A stretch of 64,000 nt of DNA. It comes from Persicaria tinctoria (taxonomy: Eukaryota; Streptophyta; Magnoliopsida; Caryophyllales; Polygonaceae). The notes beneath the pieces are model-generated. The model made no database searches, had not been told where the DNA came from, and saw only the letters and a program-made list of their open reading frames with translations. The translations under genes were made by a program, and so were the position numbers. This document shows, one piece after another, positions 46,607 to 59,591 of this stretch (the first letter of the stretch is position 1; every line of letters begins with the position of its first letter). The DNA lies in NCBI GenBank assembly GCA_037127255.1, contig JBANSL010000009.1:24206475-24270474 (forward strand). The letters run 5' to 3'.

Positions 46607-47643
46607 TGATACGGGGTTAGCCGTGGGATGGTCCGATCTTCGACAATCAAGCAAGAACTCAAAGAAAGACTCAAGAACTGAACAAGACTCAAACAACGCA
46701 GCAAGAACGCTTCAAGAATCGATCAAGAAATCTGCAAGATCAATCAAGAAGTTAAAGAACGCAACAAAGACTCTAAAGAAAGATGCAAGACTCGAAATTC
46801 AAGAGCAAGAATTGAAAGACACGACCTGATATGGACTGAGTCGATCTATATAGAACAAGATAAAGACCCCAGGCCTCCTCAGAGGGTAGGAACCAATACC
46901 AATGACTATATAACCCGCCTCTACAACCCTACACAATCAAGCGGACAACTTGAAGGCACAAGGAGGGGGCTCGTGGATACTAGGATCACCAAGTCTTGCG
47001 AAGTTGATGAACACAAAGCAAACCAAGCTAAAACAAACCAATTCGATGATCAACGAGCACAACTCTAGTTGGATCAACAAGACACTCCATGTGTTTCACA
47101 CAATTTGAGAGATCTAAATTCTATTCATCATGTTCTTATTGAATTACAATAGGAGAACTCGGAATATATAGGCCACGCAGGGCTGTTGGGCCGAGTTAGA
47201 TGATAGAATAAGATAAAACTAACATCTAATGGAAATAATAAAAATAACCTTAAAGTTTCCTAAAATAACTTAAGTATAAGAAATACTAAATAGGAAATAA
47301 ATATAATGTTCCAAAACTTAACAAAATCCCGTCAAAACCAGCAGCAGCTCAAAGAATGTGGATTTCGGCCAAACTATATGTCAAATCTGGAAAAACCTTC
47401 AACAGAAAAGTTGTAGATCTCTTCGTCCTCGTTCCAACAAGGTATGGCACGCCTCAATCCGATCAATATTGAATCCGTACGACCCATTTTACAGAGACGT
47501 CGAAAAGCTCTCAAATATTCTGAACGAGCTAAACGTCAAACTCCCACCTTTGGACCTTTTCCCATGGTGGAGCCTTCTTCTTCCTTTTTAGAAAGACATC
47601 ATCCGAAGGTGTCTTTGATGATGTCTTGGATGGTCCCGCATCA
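46607..47643 (-). repeat. 5' LTR of LARD-A copy 3 (1037 bp)
   Basis: Complete LTR. It encodes DAGPSKTSSKTPSDDVFLK and KKAPPWEKVQRWE on the minus strand near 47530-47640, in line with copy 1 and the solo LTR. Confidence 0.88.
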
Positions 47644-48746
47644 GTGTGAGTATGAATGATGGACCGGTAGCTTATGGAAATGGCTTGATAATAGGTGTGT
47701 ATTGCTTTTGGATTGCTTTGGACTTGCGTTGGGCCCTTGCTTGTGTTATCTTGCTGTTCTGCATCTCCAGGTAAGTCTCTTCGGAGCTTACTCAGATTGA
47801 ATAGAGCTATTCCCTGCTTTAGGTGCATGATATACTAGGTGTTCCATTCATGATCAGCATGCCATGTAGTACCATGCTAGGTTGCATTGATCGTTGAGCA
47901 TTCTATTTCTCTATGTGTATGTAAACAGAACGGCCGTTATCTGTGAAGTAACTAGAGTCATTGCTAGGGTCATAGGGTAGCCCAGCCTCATCGGGTACCC
48001 TGAGTCAATCGAGTCATGAACTTCCTTATATTATGATATGCTTGCGGGCTTTATTGTGGAGCGGGTTAGGCATGCGTGCCGCCCGATTATGATGGAATGC
48101 ATTCACGAGCTGGCCAGTCTCCGCCCTATCGGAAGGGGGTGGAGGTAGGAGAGAGATATACCACTTGGTATTCTGTGCTAAGGCCTTATCATTATTATGC
48201 ACTTGATCTTAGGAGTATGTTAGTGTGTTAATATCCCGCAATGCATCTAGAAGCATCTTTATTAGGTATAGCGTATATGTGTGCTTAGGGTTGGGATGCA
48301 GAGCTAAAGTGGGCATCGATCTGATCCCGCCCCATATCAAATTTTTTAGGTATCCGTTATGCTTACTACTGTTGATGTTGATTTGAGTCCATGACCGCTG
48401 GGTCTAACATGGCGGAAAGAGAGAGTTGAGATTCCAACTTCACCAATTTAATTAAGGCTCGAATTTGAATGGTTGATCATATTTTGACCCGGCTCTGCCG
48501 TGGCACTTGTATCTTTACTTTGCTCCCGCTTTACTTTCGTTTGAAATGGATTGTGCGACATAGTCTTAGGACAGGTTACGGGTACCCAACGGCCCTTCGA
48601 GGTTTTTAGGGTTTGAAATCCCTCTTTCTACTAATCTTAAAATGAGTTTGAAACCTCGACCCGTACCTGGATTGCAAGATCCGAACATGGGGTTTTATCC
48701 CTTGAAACGTAACCCGGAAATCATAATTCTGGGTCGTTACAAGTGA

Positions 48747-48990
48747 GGACGAGGGAGCGAAGCAGGGCCGAAGGCGCGAGTGCTAGCGTGAGAGAGAGAA
48801 CGCGGGAGCGAGTACAGGGGATGCGCGGGAGCGAGGGCGCCCGGAGGCGACCGCGCTCGCTGGAGCGGATCTGCTCGCGGATGACGCCAAGGCTGGCTTT
48901 CTCGGTTGCGACACCTTCAAGGTTAGGGTTGGTGGTTTGGTGCTTGCTCGATGTCGATGAACAAGGTGAGGGTGAAGGCTGTTTTGTGAT
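48747..48990 (-). other. Middle piece of the split solo LTR
   Basis: GC-rich (gcgggagcgag words), matching in style the DNA just left of 27082 (gggagcgaaggcc). It lies between the LARD-B right duplication and the CACTA left duplication GAT (48988-48990). The plus-strand frame 48743-49153 over it is chance. Confidence 0.75.
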
Positions 48991-49570
48991 CACTATAAGA
49001 AAAATAGGTTTTGGCAACGGCAAAAGTCGTTGCGAAAAGCCCATTGTCGTTGCCATAAAGAGCTATTGCAACGACATCTATCGTTGCGGGGTCGTTGCGG
49101 GTCAGAGCGTAGCGAAAGGCTTTCGCAACGACATTGGTCGTTGCGAAAAATAGACCTTTTGCAACGACAAATGTTGTTGCAATACATCTGTCGTTGCTAA
49201 ACACTTATACCTAGGAATACAATAACATATTTTAGCAACAAAAATGTCATTGCAATACGTATAATTCTTTTGCAACGACATTCATCGTTGTTATATATAA
49301 TACCTTTTGCAACGAAAATGTTGTTGCTATATATACTACCTTTCGCAACGAAAAAAGTCATTGCTATAGACTCTGTCTTTGGCAACGACTTTTGTTGTTG
49401 CGAAAGGTTATAGGGGTGGGCACAAATCCCGCAAATCCCGATCCCGTCCCGATCCCGGTGGGATTTAGGACAAAATAGTGAATCCCGTCCCGATCCCGTC
49501 CCGCAAAAATTAAGCGGGACGAAACGCGGGACGATCCCGGTGGGATCCCGCAAATCCCGTCCCGTCCCGC

Positions 49571-50355
<785 letters not shown>

Positions 50356-50371
50356 ATATTTTGATTTAACC

Positions 50372-50449
<78 letters not shown>

Positions 50450-50849
50450 TTTTATAATAATAATAATAATATTATAATATTATAGAATAATAATAATATA
50501 TTATTAGTATTATTATTTTGAGCAAATATTATAATTATAATTATAATCATAATCTTCCATTTATAATAATAATAATAATATTTGTTTATAATAATAATAT
50601 TATTATTATTTGAGAAAATATTATTTATAACTATAATAATAATTTTAATTTATAATAATAATAATAATATTATATAATATTATAATATAATTAAATAATA
50701 ATATTAATATATAATAAAATTATTATTATTATATTATATTATTATTATTATATTATATTATATTTTTTCTTGTAAAGTATAATTATTTTATAATAATAGC
50801 AATAAAAATAAGTAATATTATTTTATTTTATTTTTAATTATAATGTGGG

Positions 50850-50911
<62 letters not shown>

Positions 50912-50937
50912 CATTATTATTATTATTATTATTATTA

Positions 50938-50990
50938 TAAAAGTTTATACATAAAATTGGATCAGAGCCGGCTAACAAGCTGAGCCCCGC
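50938..50990 (-). repeat. Inverted second copy of the same 3' end
   Basis: Read on the minus strand it matches 50309-50355 (cagcttgttag[c/t]cggctc, atccaatttt/catgta) and is again followed by (TAA)n. Mismatches show it is not a simple recent inversion. hAT 2 lacks it. Confidence 0.8.
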
Positions 50991-51184
50991 ATCTCATTTG
51001 GAGTTACAAGAGGCAAATAGCCAAATACGGTATATATTCTTCCCAACTATCAATCGATAATGAGACAGTATCTGGTGAATCTCGTCTCAATTCCTTTCCG
51101 TCCTGATCTAGTAAGATAATGTAGCCAAATATGTTGAACATTATAATTAATTATACAATCATTGTATGAATTAATAATAGTATT

Positions 51185-51240
<56 letters not shown>

Positions 51241-51498
51241 GTTGAATAATATAGTTGAGAAGAATATCGTATTCAACATATTATACAAAATAATGAATTA
51301 TGAAAGCATTTTTCACTTTGCAAATTTATATAATATTTTATTATTTTTATATGCGGGACAAGGCCCGTCCCGTCCCGATCCCGTCCCGTCTAGACACCAT
51401 CCCGTCCCGAAAAAAAAAGTGTCAATCCCGTCCCGTAAAAATTTCGCGGGACGAATCCCGTCCCGGCTCAATCCCGTCCCGTCCCGTGCCCACCCCTA

Positions 51499-52131
51499 AA
51501 AGGTTATATTATGATAAAATGAAATCTTTTGCAACGACATGTCGTTGCAATAGAGGTGTATTTTGCAATAAATAAGATATTTCGCGACGACTGTGTCACT
51601 TTTCGCAATTCCCTGTTTTACAAGCAGTGTTGCAATTTCATCAAAACACATTCATTCGTAATATTGTAAGCAAATACACATGCTGTCCTTCAAATCAACC
51701 ATATACATAGATTGTCCAAAGATCTTACAAAATGTATGTGTTTCCAACACATCAACCTTTCATTCCAATCCTAATAATAATATCATAATTCTTCCATATA
51801 CAAAATATAAACATGCACTTCCGTAGACAAACTTACTAGCAATATATATTTCCAAATCCTTATGTCTAAGGCAAAATGTATATACAAAATATAATTCATG
51901 TCTAAGGCAAAATGTATATATAAATTTTTTTCGTATGCAAACTAACCCACAAAAACTTGCATCCATTATCCTTGCTCATTTTTTCGAATCCTGCAAAAGA
52001 GCAAAAAAAAATATATTTTATAATCAAAGTGAAAACTTCATTCTCTAAAGTAAAAAAGTCAAGTAAATTAACATGGACAAATATGACCTCCTAAGTATGA
52101 AATGTGTCAACGATTAAAATAGTATGAAATA
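51499..52131. other. CACTA interior, left part
   Basis: The subterminal array continues to about 51610; then A+T-rich DNA with a short tandem duplication (tgtctaaggcaaaatgtatata at about 51863 and 51900). No gene. Confidence 0.5.
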
Positions 52132-52251
52132 TTACATGGATTTCTTTGGAACTAGTATGAGCCCATTGAAGCTCGCCTTTAGAATTTTATTTTTGTGCTC
52201 CACAAGCGATACTACATTCATAGAAGGCTTCACATTGTTGTTTTGCTTTGT
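52132..52251 (-). CDS. Putative C-terminal exon inside the CACTA element
   Basis: Forty codons after a good AG acceptor (gtgttag|aca) ending in TAA: KPSMNVVSLVEHKNKILKAS then FNGLILVPKKSM. It reads like a real 3' exon, but I do not recognise the family. It may be part of the same captured minus-strand gene as the exons at 54911-55014 and 56942-57118; the connection is inference. Confidence 0.4.
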   Translation of the reverse strand, partial: TKQNNNVKPSMNVVSLVEHKNKILKASFNGLILVPKKSM

Positions 52252-54910
52252 CTAACACAATAAAAAGAAATGCCATTAATAACTTCTCATAACATATAAC
52301 CTCTTTTTTTCTTTAGTCAATATAAAACATCTTTTATGAGAACCTTAAAGTGAAGTAGTTTCACAAGATATGAGAGATAGGACAAGAATAAATTAAGGAA
52401 GATAAACTATGGTAAAGTGAATGTGTTTCTTCTCTAAAAGATAACTATTAGTGAGTTATAAAATAAATTAAGGAAGATAAACTAAGGAAATTCAATATGT
52501 TGATCTTATAACGATGACTTTTTTTTTATAGAGAATGGACAAGAATAGATCAATCAACTTATCTAATTAAATTATGAACTTTGGATGAATCCAAGAGACA
52601 TCTCATTATATTATATTATATAATGAGATGTGCACACATACGTTCATTAAACAGAGGCTATAGTAGATGTACAATACAACTAACTTAGGATCTTGTACAA
52701 GTTTGGAAATCAGGGAGAAATTAGTACATAATTTATTGGTTCTAGCTTCAAAACACCTATCATGCCTATACGCTCAATATATAGGATTAAATCAAACAAG
52801 AATCAAATCACATTCAAGCTATAGTAAGTAACTGTCCATCTCAACAGAGCGGGGTTACCCCAACCCTGGAACGATCAAATTAGCTTAACATGATGAAAGA
52901 AAAAAAATAAAAAGCAAAATAATATGACATAGCTAAGAAGAGTAAGAGAAATACTTGATCTTCTATAGCGGAAATCGTCTCAAAGCTTCTAATTGCAATC
53001 CCTTATCATTCAATTGATAAGCCCTTTTTCCCAAAAAAAAAAACCAATCTAAGTTTTTAGCCCCTTCGCGCACAACGAAACCCCTTGTTAAGACTCAATT
53101 CTTAGTATTTAAACCCCTTAAAATAATCCAAAAACAAATTAAATAAATACCCGGAAATATGAAAGGTTGGGCGGGTAACTGGCCCTGCCACGACTCGTGA
53201 AGGGTCTCCCACGAGTCGTGAGACTTCTTAGCAACTCACAAAATAGCCAGATCCACTTGTCACGTCTGGTGAAGGTCTCTCACTAGTTGTGGGACGTCAC
53301 TTGAGCTCCATAGAGTGATTCACTTGATATGCTTGCTTCATGGCCCGTTTATTTTCCTTGTCTTCCATGCTCATTATTCTTGAATTCCATCGACCTTGGC
53401 ATTCTGAAATTTTTAAAAACAGTGCAAAGTAACAGTCCTTCATGTTATGGGATACAAAAGATGTAGATAGCAACATTCAAGCATGATCTCAGTCAAGAAT
53501 GAAAAATAAATGTGCAAGGTGTAGTGCAACCTAATCTAGACACATAATTTTCCAAAAACATATCATGTGCCTCCTGCACTTGCAATCGACATCGCCTGGG
53601 CCATGGGATCATGGCATAAGCTTCCCTTTCTGGAAGTGATTAACTCCTTTAAGGGTAGGGTCGATTACACAGTTAAAACTGTGTTAAAATTAATGTGGGT
53701 AGATACACACAACTGTGATGCTGAGGACGCTCATATAGGAAGAGGTCTAATTGACCGTATAACTCAACATGTGTTCACATAACTGAACTACAACTGCCTT
53801 GTATATAGCAAACAACAATTTCTATAGAAGAAATGTGCAATAATATACAAAGTCAATAAGAATGGAAATATCCATAGTCAACTTTTTTTAACAGGGAAAT
53901 GTCAAAAAATATACAAGGCAATTAGGGAATAAATGCATTTACCAAGAAAGCACAGGCAACAACACTAGATAAAAGGATTGGGAATAACCTCGTATAGAAA
54001 AAGGAGTAATCCATGCACAAAATGTACCCATCTTGGAGGTAGTGAATCCAACTGAGGTGAGTATATCTGAGAGTAAGACATGATTAAAATCTTCTAGAAG
54101 AAAGAGAAAACAACTTACCAATAGAGATTGAAGTTGTATGTGAGACAAGGATAGCCCTTCAGTGAGGGGCATCCATCAATAAATGAATAAGGCGAGTAAA
54201 GGAGGCATATCCTATGAATATTCCAATTGAAAATGTAAGAAGAGAAACGAATAATCTCAAACAGGCAGACACTTAAATGCTCATCCTTAAAAATTGCAAG
54301 CTTGAAGGGGATGCACAATGGGAAAACCCGTCATTCTAAAATTTCACTTTCATGAGGTAGGTATCAATTCATTGGCAATGAAAATTCAGTCAGCTCTTCA
54401 CTGTATTGATTTATTGATCAATCGTAAAACAGATCAAATATGGTCAGGAAATTTGCAATCAGGGAGTTTTTAGAACTCAAAGATAATAAATATGGTCAGG
54501 AATTTTTTTTTAAAAAAACAGGTGAACCAAGCGATCAAAACTCAAAAGTAGATAAGAGAAATGCCACTATAATCTGATTTAAACAAATAGCATCAGATCC
54601 TTCATTAATCACAAAATAGAGGAAGTTTAACCCCTCTCCCCCCCCCCCCCCCACAAAAAAACACCCTGAATATTCCAATCATCCAAAAAATTCAACGTCG
54701 ATCGTATGAGATTGAATTCATACAACAAAAGATCGGAGGCAACCCCATAACACAACAAATGTCTTTAGAAACACTCAAGAAGTATAAATAACTAACTAAA
54801 ATACAATCAAAGCTTAGCCATTTACTTTGTTATGGAAAACTCCGTCGAATTATATTAATTGAAATAAAGCCAATGAACAATGAACAACGCGCAATCATAA
54901 TTTAGCTTAC
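52252..54910. other. CACTA interior with LTR-like fragment
   Basis: At 52840-53440 there is a segment with ggttaccccaaccctgg, a pyrimidine-rich middle and a cacgactcgtga...cacgagtcgtgag inverted repeat (53192-53224). Its layout resembles 15000-15790, so it is probably an LTR fragment. Plus frame 53567-53782 and minus frames at 53939-54318 are unassigned. A poly-C run lies at about 54639-54652. Confidence 0.4.
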
Positions 54911-55014
54911 CATTTGCAGAACCATCACTTTTCTTTATGTACTTATTTATCTCCATGGCATTCAAGATAGGCCCCAAAAGACAATATAAGGAAATATTAT
55001 GTTCGGTATCCACG
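54911..55014 (-). CDS. Putative internal exon inside the CACTA element
   Basis: A 104-base open exon between ttttgag and gtaagc, encoding VDTEHNISLYCLLGPILNAM then EINKYIKKSDGSAN. Splice signals and coding look are reasonable. Phase does not join directly to the exon at 56942, so at least one exon is missing or unseen. Family unknown. Confidence 0.4.
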
Positions 55015-55575
55015 CTCAAAAGTTAGGGCAACCTAGTGCAGCAATCAGAGGATCTCCAGTCCATTGCACCATGTTATCGGCAATGCAATCAACTCGATCA
55101 CTAAACTACAATACTTAAACAGAGTTGTGCCTTATCAAAGACCATATACCTCAATAGGAAGAAAGAATAAGAGCCTTTATCAATAATTACACTTGAGTTA
55201 TTCATTTAAATTAGAATAAAATTCCAGTCCAAAAATATATTCGAAAATGTGCCTAAAAGCTGGAACATGATAGAACAACCTCTCCTATATAAAAAAGCGG
55301 TTAATCATTGTAATTTTAAGCATCAAATTATCCACATTAAGGTTTTAAAAAATAATAACCAACTTGAATAGTTTCCATAACCTTATAACTATTTACACCA
55401 CAAAAAATTGACTTGTTTCCATGCCAAGTATCAAAATCATTCGATGACCTGCCTTGAATTTTACGATTGACTTGTTTCCATGTCGAGTATCAAAAACATC
55501 CAATATACGATGATATATTGGATTGCATTAGCATAGTGAAAGGATAGCAATCAAGAGCTAGCAATGAAAACATTC

Positions 55576-56697
55576 TGATGTGATCCGAGCTCTTTCGACA
55601 CATGCTCGGTGTTTTAGTCATAACAAGAGCTATATTTGTCCGATGAAAGTTCATGAGTACTTGTTGGAAAGCTAATTCGAAGGGCTACATCTTTCATGAA
55701 GACCAAAATGCCTAAATCATCCCAAAAAAGGTCCGAAATTAGCAATAATCCAGCAGTTCGAAATCTGGACAGTTTTCCCGACGCATTGAATGAAGTCGGA
55801 ATAGATGAAGAGACGTTGAACGGGATTCATTCAATGGAACTTGATGGGTTTGACACTCCATGATGACATCCAACCCTCCATTTTCCACTAGGGGGTTGGC
55901 CAACTTTCTCCATCAATTCCCGAGAGACATTTCATATTTTCCGTCTTTAATTTATTGTTTAATTATCGCTTGGTTTGTGGCTATAAAATGCCTCAACCTT
56001 TGTCATGAAAAATAAGATTAGAGTTGAGAATTTTTGGAAAAAGTGTGTGTGTCTTGTTGATTTGGTGAGATGCCATTTTGACACCCCATTCCGGAGTGAG
56101 AGGCCGAGGAATGGTTCCGTTTGTTTAACTCTTTCCGGTGAGATGCTTGTTAGAGTTGTTCAAACAAAGGCTTGATTGCTCGGGAGTGAGATGCCGACGA
56201 GTGAGAGAGCGAGTTTGGTAAATCTATGGGTGAGATGCTCATAGATTTAGCCTTCCATATCTTGTTTTTATTTTCCCATAAATCTAGAAAAATCCAAATA
56301 AAATAGTCGCGTGTGTCAAATTTTGTTCTCGTGCTCGGTTGAAGCTTTGTAACTTGTTGGATCGATCCTTTGGGTCGCCCCCTAGTGGAAAATGGAGGGT
56401 TGGATGTCATCATGGAGTGTCAAACCCATCAAGTTCCATTGAATGAATCCCGTTCAACGTCTCTTCATCTATTCCGACTTCATTCAATGCGTCGGGAAAA
56501 CTGTCCAGATTTCGAACTGCTGGATTATTGCTAATTTCGGACCTTTTTTGGGATGATTTCGACATTTTGGTCTTCATGAAAGATGTAGCCCTTCGAATTA
56601 GCTTTCCAACAAGTACTCATGGACTTTCATCGGACAAATATAGCTCTTGTTATGACTAAAACACCGAGCATGTGTCGAAAGAGCTCGGATCACATCA
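55576..56697. mobile_element. Inverted-repeat element with LTR-like ends and 5-bp duplication
   Basis: Two 320-bp arms (55576-55895 and 56378-56697), inverted and about 99% identical by eye, surround a 482-bp centre. Outer ends are TGATGTGATCC...GGATCACATCA, flanked by the direct repeat CATTC (55571-55575, 56698-56702). The centre has a promoter-like ctataaaatgcctcaacc near 55980 and repeated gtgagatgc words. TG...CA ends, 5-bp duplication and a TATA-containing centre suggest an LTR whose U3 part was duplicated in inverse orientation. A transcript would form a very long hairpin. A MULE or foldback element is the alternative, but those usually make 9-bp or other duplications. Confidence 0.85.
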
Positions 56698-56941
56698 CAT
56701 TCCAACTCATAAAAACCTAGTGATAAGAAAGAAAATTACAATAAACAACTCATTCATGACAAGGCTAGGGAAAGAGGAAATTCAGATTTTGATCATCATC
56801 ATCATTCAATCTTTCAGAAACCTAACAAACAAAAAAAAATAGATTTAAACCAAAAATTATCATATCAATCTCAAAATCCCCACAAACAAGCAAAATTTGC
56901 ATAGAGAAAGGGGGCAACAAAGTAAAACTAAAATCCCTTAC

Positions 56942-57118
56942 CAGAAGAACGTGAGGTGAAGGTGGAGAGATGGAACTTAGAAGAGCCCAGCCTGATAACA
57001 AAAGAAAGTAAACATAAGTGATTTTGAAAAGCAAATCATAAGATCAAATCGATTGCAAAGCTTACAAACCTCACCCCGAGATCAAAGTTCGTCGCCTTGA
57101 GATTCTCATGGAAAGCAT
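56942..57118 (-). pseudogene. Captured first two coding exons, probable organelle presequence
   Basis: Exon 1 (57075-57118) and exon 2 (56942-56991) join over a GT-AG intron: MLSMRISRRRTLIS then GLGSSKFHLSTFTSRSS. The Arg/Ser-rich, acid-free N-terminus resembles a mitochondrial or plastid targeting peptide. A homologous pair with the same intron phases (2 then 1) is at 59592-59756, outside the CACTA element. The rest of the protein is not recognised, so the gene cannot be named. Confidence 0.55.
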
Positions 57119-57690
57119 CGAATGAAATGTAAATCGGTGAAGAAAATGCAAATCTGAAAGCACTTGGTAGCTGACGCCTGTTAGTGCTCAATACCCAGTT
57201 TTCCCTAGATTAGGTCATCTCGTTTTTTTTTCCATCAACATACCTTGTATCACAAAATCAAAACCCTAGAATTAAAATTCTATAGCCTAACAGTGAAATC
57301 AATCGCACAAAACAAATATTGCACGTCAAGAAACCCTATATCATGAAATCAAACCCAACCTTTGGTAAGATTAAACAAGAAAACGAGAAACGAAAAGGGA
57401 TTCAAGAGATATGAGGGTTAGATTTTAGAGAGGGGGAGAGAGACAGAGAAAGATAGAGAGGAAAGCTTGCCGGCAACGCTTTCCTAAATATGGCGGTGGC
57501 GACGCCGGTGAGACTGGCCGGAAGGGGCGACGCAGTCGAGAAGGTCGTTGGGTCTGACGGGAGAGCGGAGAGCGGAGATCGGAGAGTGGAGAGCGAGTTG
57601 TTGGGGGATGGGATCCAAACCCAGATCTGGGTTTATTTGGGATTTTGGGGGAAAATAAAATCCTTATTAAATATTTTTATTTATTTATTA
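57119..57690 (-). other. 5' flank of the captured exons
   Basis: Probable promoter or UTR DNA of the captured gene, with a GA-rich run at about 57428-57465. The plus frame at 57490-57729 overlaps a GC-rich stretch and has no recognisable content. Confidence 0.35.
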
Positions 57691-58024
57691 TATTTTGGAA
57701 CAACAATTCATTGCCATATTGTTATTTAACTTTTAACAACACAAATTGTCGTTGCAAAAAATAGCCTAGCCTATAGCAACGACCAAATCCTCGTTGCGTT
57801 ATTTATGAAAATTCTATTGTAACAATTGGGTTGTTGCTAAAAATAGAGTCCAAATTTTCATCATCCCGCCAGCGCTTATGGGCGCGCCAAATGAAATTTT
57901 TTATTATTGCAACAACCTTTTGCAACGACAATTTGTAGTCGTTGCGAAAAACACATCTTATGCAACGAAAATAAAATGTCGTTGCCAAAAGTCGTTGCGA
58001 TAAGCTGTTTTTCTTGTAGTGGAT

Positions 58025-58558
58025 TGCCGAAAATCTCAAGAACAATGATAGTGTTTTTGGATTGATAACCAAGAAACCTTTAATCCATAAAGGGATTCTC
58101 AATTCTAATTCAATATGATTTAATTCAATAGAACTACAATGTTTAAATAGAAAAGCTAAGAACCAATTCTACCGTGCAAGATAGAATTTAGTTTGATAAA
58201 GATAGATTAAAATAACTTAAAGATAAAAATAAACCTAAGAAGATATAATTCTAAAACTTAGGGAACAAGATATATCTAGAGGAGATATAATCTTGTACAT
58301 TATTAATCTAATTGCATAAAATAATAATTGATAAAATAATAAACTAATTTGAAGACTAGAACCGGCCCACACATTGGAAGTGCTCGACATGGGCCTTGTG
58401 TACTCGACATGAGACTTGAATCTTTTTCCATGGTGGCGCATTCTTCTTTCTCTTGAGGACAAGACTCTTTGCCATCAATGGCCCTCGAATCGGTCTTGAG
58501 AGCTCGCGTGGATCAAGGTCATTGTTGGACCCACAGAAGGTCATCTTGATCTGCATCA
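58025..58558 (-). other. Right piece of the split solo LTR
   Basis: It ends CTGCATCA at the CTTAC duplication. It encodes the LTR protein signature near 58425-58470 (minus) and contains GCTCGACATGGGCC / TACTCGACATG words like those of LARD-A leaders. Confidence 0.8.
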
Positions 58559-58563
58559 CTTAC

Positions 58564-59591
58564 TATCATTTTCTCCACTGATCAGAAGACTTTAAACTTT
58601 AGCTACCTCTTCCATGAATATATAGCTGAGTTTTAGTTTGAAGCACCCCAATGTTTTTCTTGTTAGACACAAAATAAGACACTCTTTGTTTTAGTTTGTC
58701 CATGGCTTTGTATGCAATATTTCCTATACCTAATTGTCTCCATAAGTACAGTTGCCAGATTTGCATCACATAACCACAAAAGCAATAGCAAAAACAGCTA
58801 AATTAACGAATTGAAGGAGAAAATCTAGGGGACGAAAACAAACTCATCATCAACATAAGTAACATTGATAAAGAACTTGAAAAGAAACAATGCACTTTCA
58901 TTTCTTACAACTTATAAGCAATAAAAAAAAACATCCCAAACAATAGTAATGTATTCGACTTGAGCATATCAATAGCTCATAGTGAAAACAATAGTAATGT
59001 ATTTGAATTGAGGAGTTATTTCATACATTGGATAACAAACATGAAAATGATGCAACTAAGAAGAATAAGGGAACAAGAACAATTTCAGTTGATATTGATG
59101 CAGAACTTCCAGAAAGAAAATTTTCAGTTTTACTTTTGACAGGAGTCATGGCTTCTTTCTTCATATCTGATATAATTCATATGGATGAGTAAAATAAAAA
59201 TTTATTCCAGATTTTCTTAGCATCTCAATTGCTTCAGCTATCCCATCCTAAATATATAAATAACAAGTCACAATTGCAGCAGAGGGGACATTTTCTCTTA
59301 TTTCTTGAGCCTTCAAGCCATTTGCAATATCTGGGACACTTTCTCTTATTTCTTAAACCTACAACTCTAATTCTATCTCAGTATCTCCATGGGCAAATCT
59401 GAATTGTAGCAGTAAGGCATCAAAGAGCAAGAACTAAGGTTTCTATCACTTCTATGTAATCCAGAATTTCAGACAAACAAGTATGGTTCTAAATAAATCA
59501 AATACTAGGGTTGTTGCAAATCGAAATTGTATCAAGACAAGCGGGAAACAAAGAGCGAGAAAGTAAAATTACATAGAAATCGATCTATTAC
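58564..59591. other. A+T-rich DNA with a possible decayed exon
   Basis: On the minus strand at about 59165-59247 an AG acceptor is followed by DGIAEAIEMLRKSGINFYF and a stop soon after. DGIxEAIExLRxSGI weakly recalls the P4-ATPase block before GDKQET, which is absent here. Too short to assign. Nothing else is supported. Confidence 0.25.

Larger units (their letters stand above)
44356..47643 (-). mobile_element. LARD-A copy 3, internally rearranged
   Basis: Perfect 5-bp duplication GTGTG (44351-44355, 47644-47648). The empty site is visible in the left LARD-B LTR at about 31203-31212. The 5' LTR (minus sense) is complete at 46607-47643, with a primer-binding site at 46592-46603. The 3' LTR keeps only 44356-44608. 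A third LTR-start copy at 46206, preceded by a second ctgataccaatt, shows a partial duplication of the LTR/primer-site region. Confidence 0.9.
27087..48741 (+). mobile_element. LARD-B: large non-autonomous LTR retrotransposon
   Basis: LTRs start TGTAAAGGCTCGG and end GGGACGTTACA or GGGTCGTTACA. A perfect 5-bp duplication AGTGA flanks the whole (27082-27086, 48742-48746). An initiator-Met primer-binding site follows the left LTR, and a purine-rich tract (agaggtggatga) precedes the right one. With nested elements removed, LTRs are about 3.0 kb and the interior about 3.3 kb, with no gag or pol frame visible. This is the LARD pattern. The LTR pair has sizeable indels, so the element is older than the TR-GAG inside it. 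Confidence 0.92.
42397..48741 (+). repeat. Right LTR of LARD-B (contains LARD-A copy 3)
   Basis: TGTAAAGGCTC...GGGTCGTTACA; about 3.06 kb without the insertion at 44356-47643. It retains sequence lost from the left LTR (42660-42775 and 43214-43237) and lacks about 50 bases present at 30320-30373. Confidence 0.9.

Noticed and set aside
48743..49153. 136-codon plus-strand frame with Arg/Glu-rich start
   Set aside because: It spans three unrelated elements (LARD-B flank, solo LTR piece, CACTA terminus), so it is chance.
59165..59247. P4-type ATPase exon (DGIxEAIExLRxSGI)
   Set aside because: The match is limited to about 15 residues, the essential GDKQET block does not follow, and a stop comes soon after. 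Kept only as a note in the flank feature.
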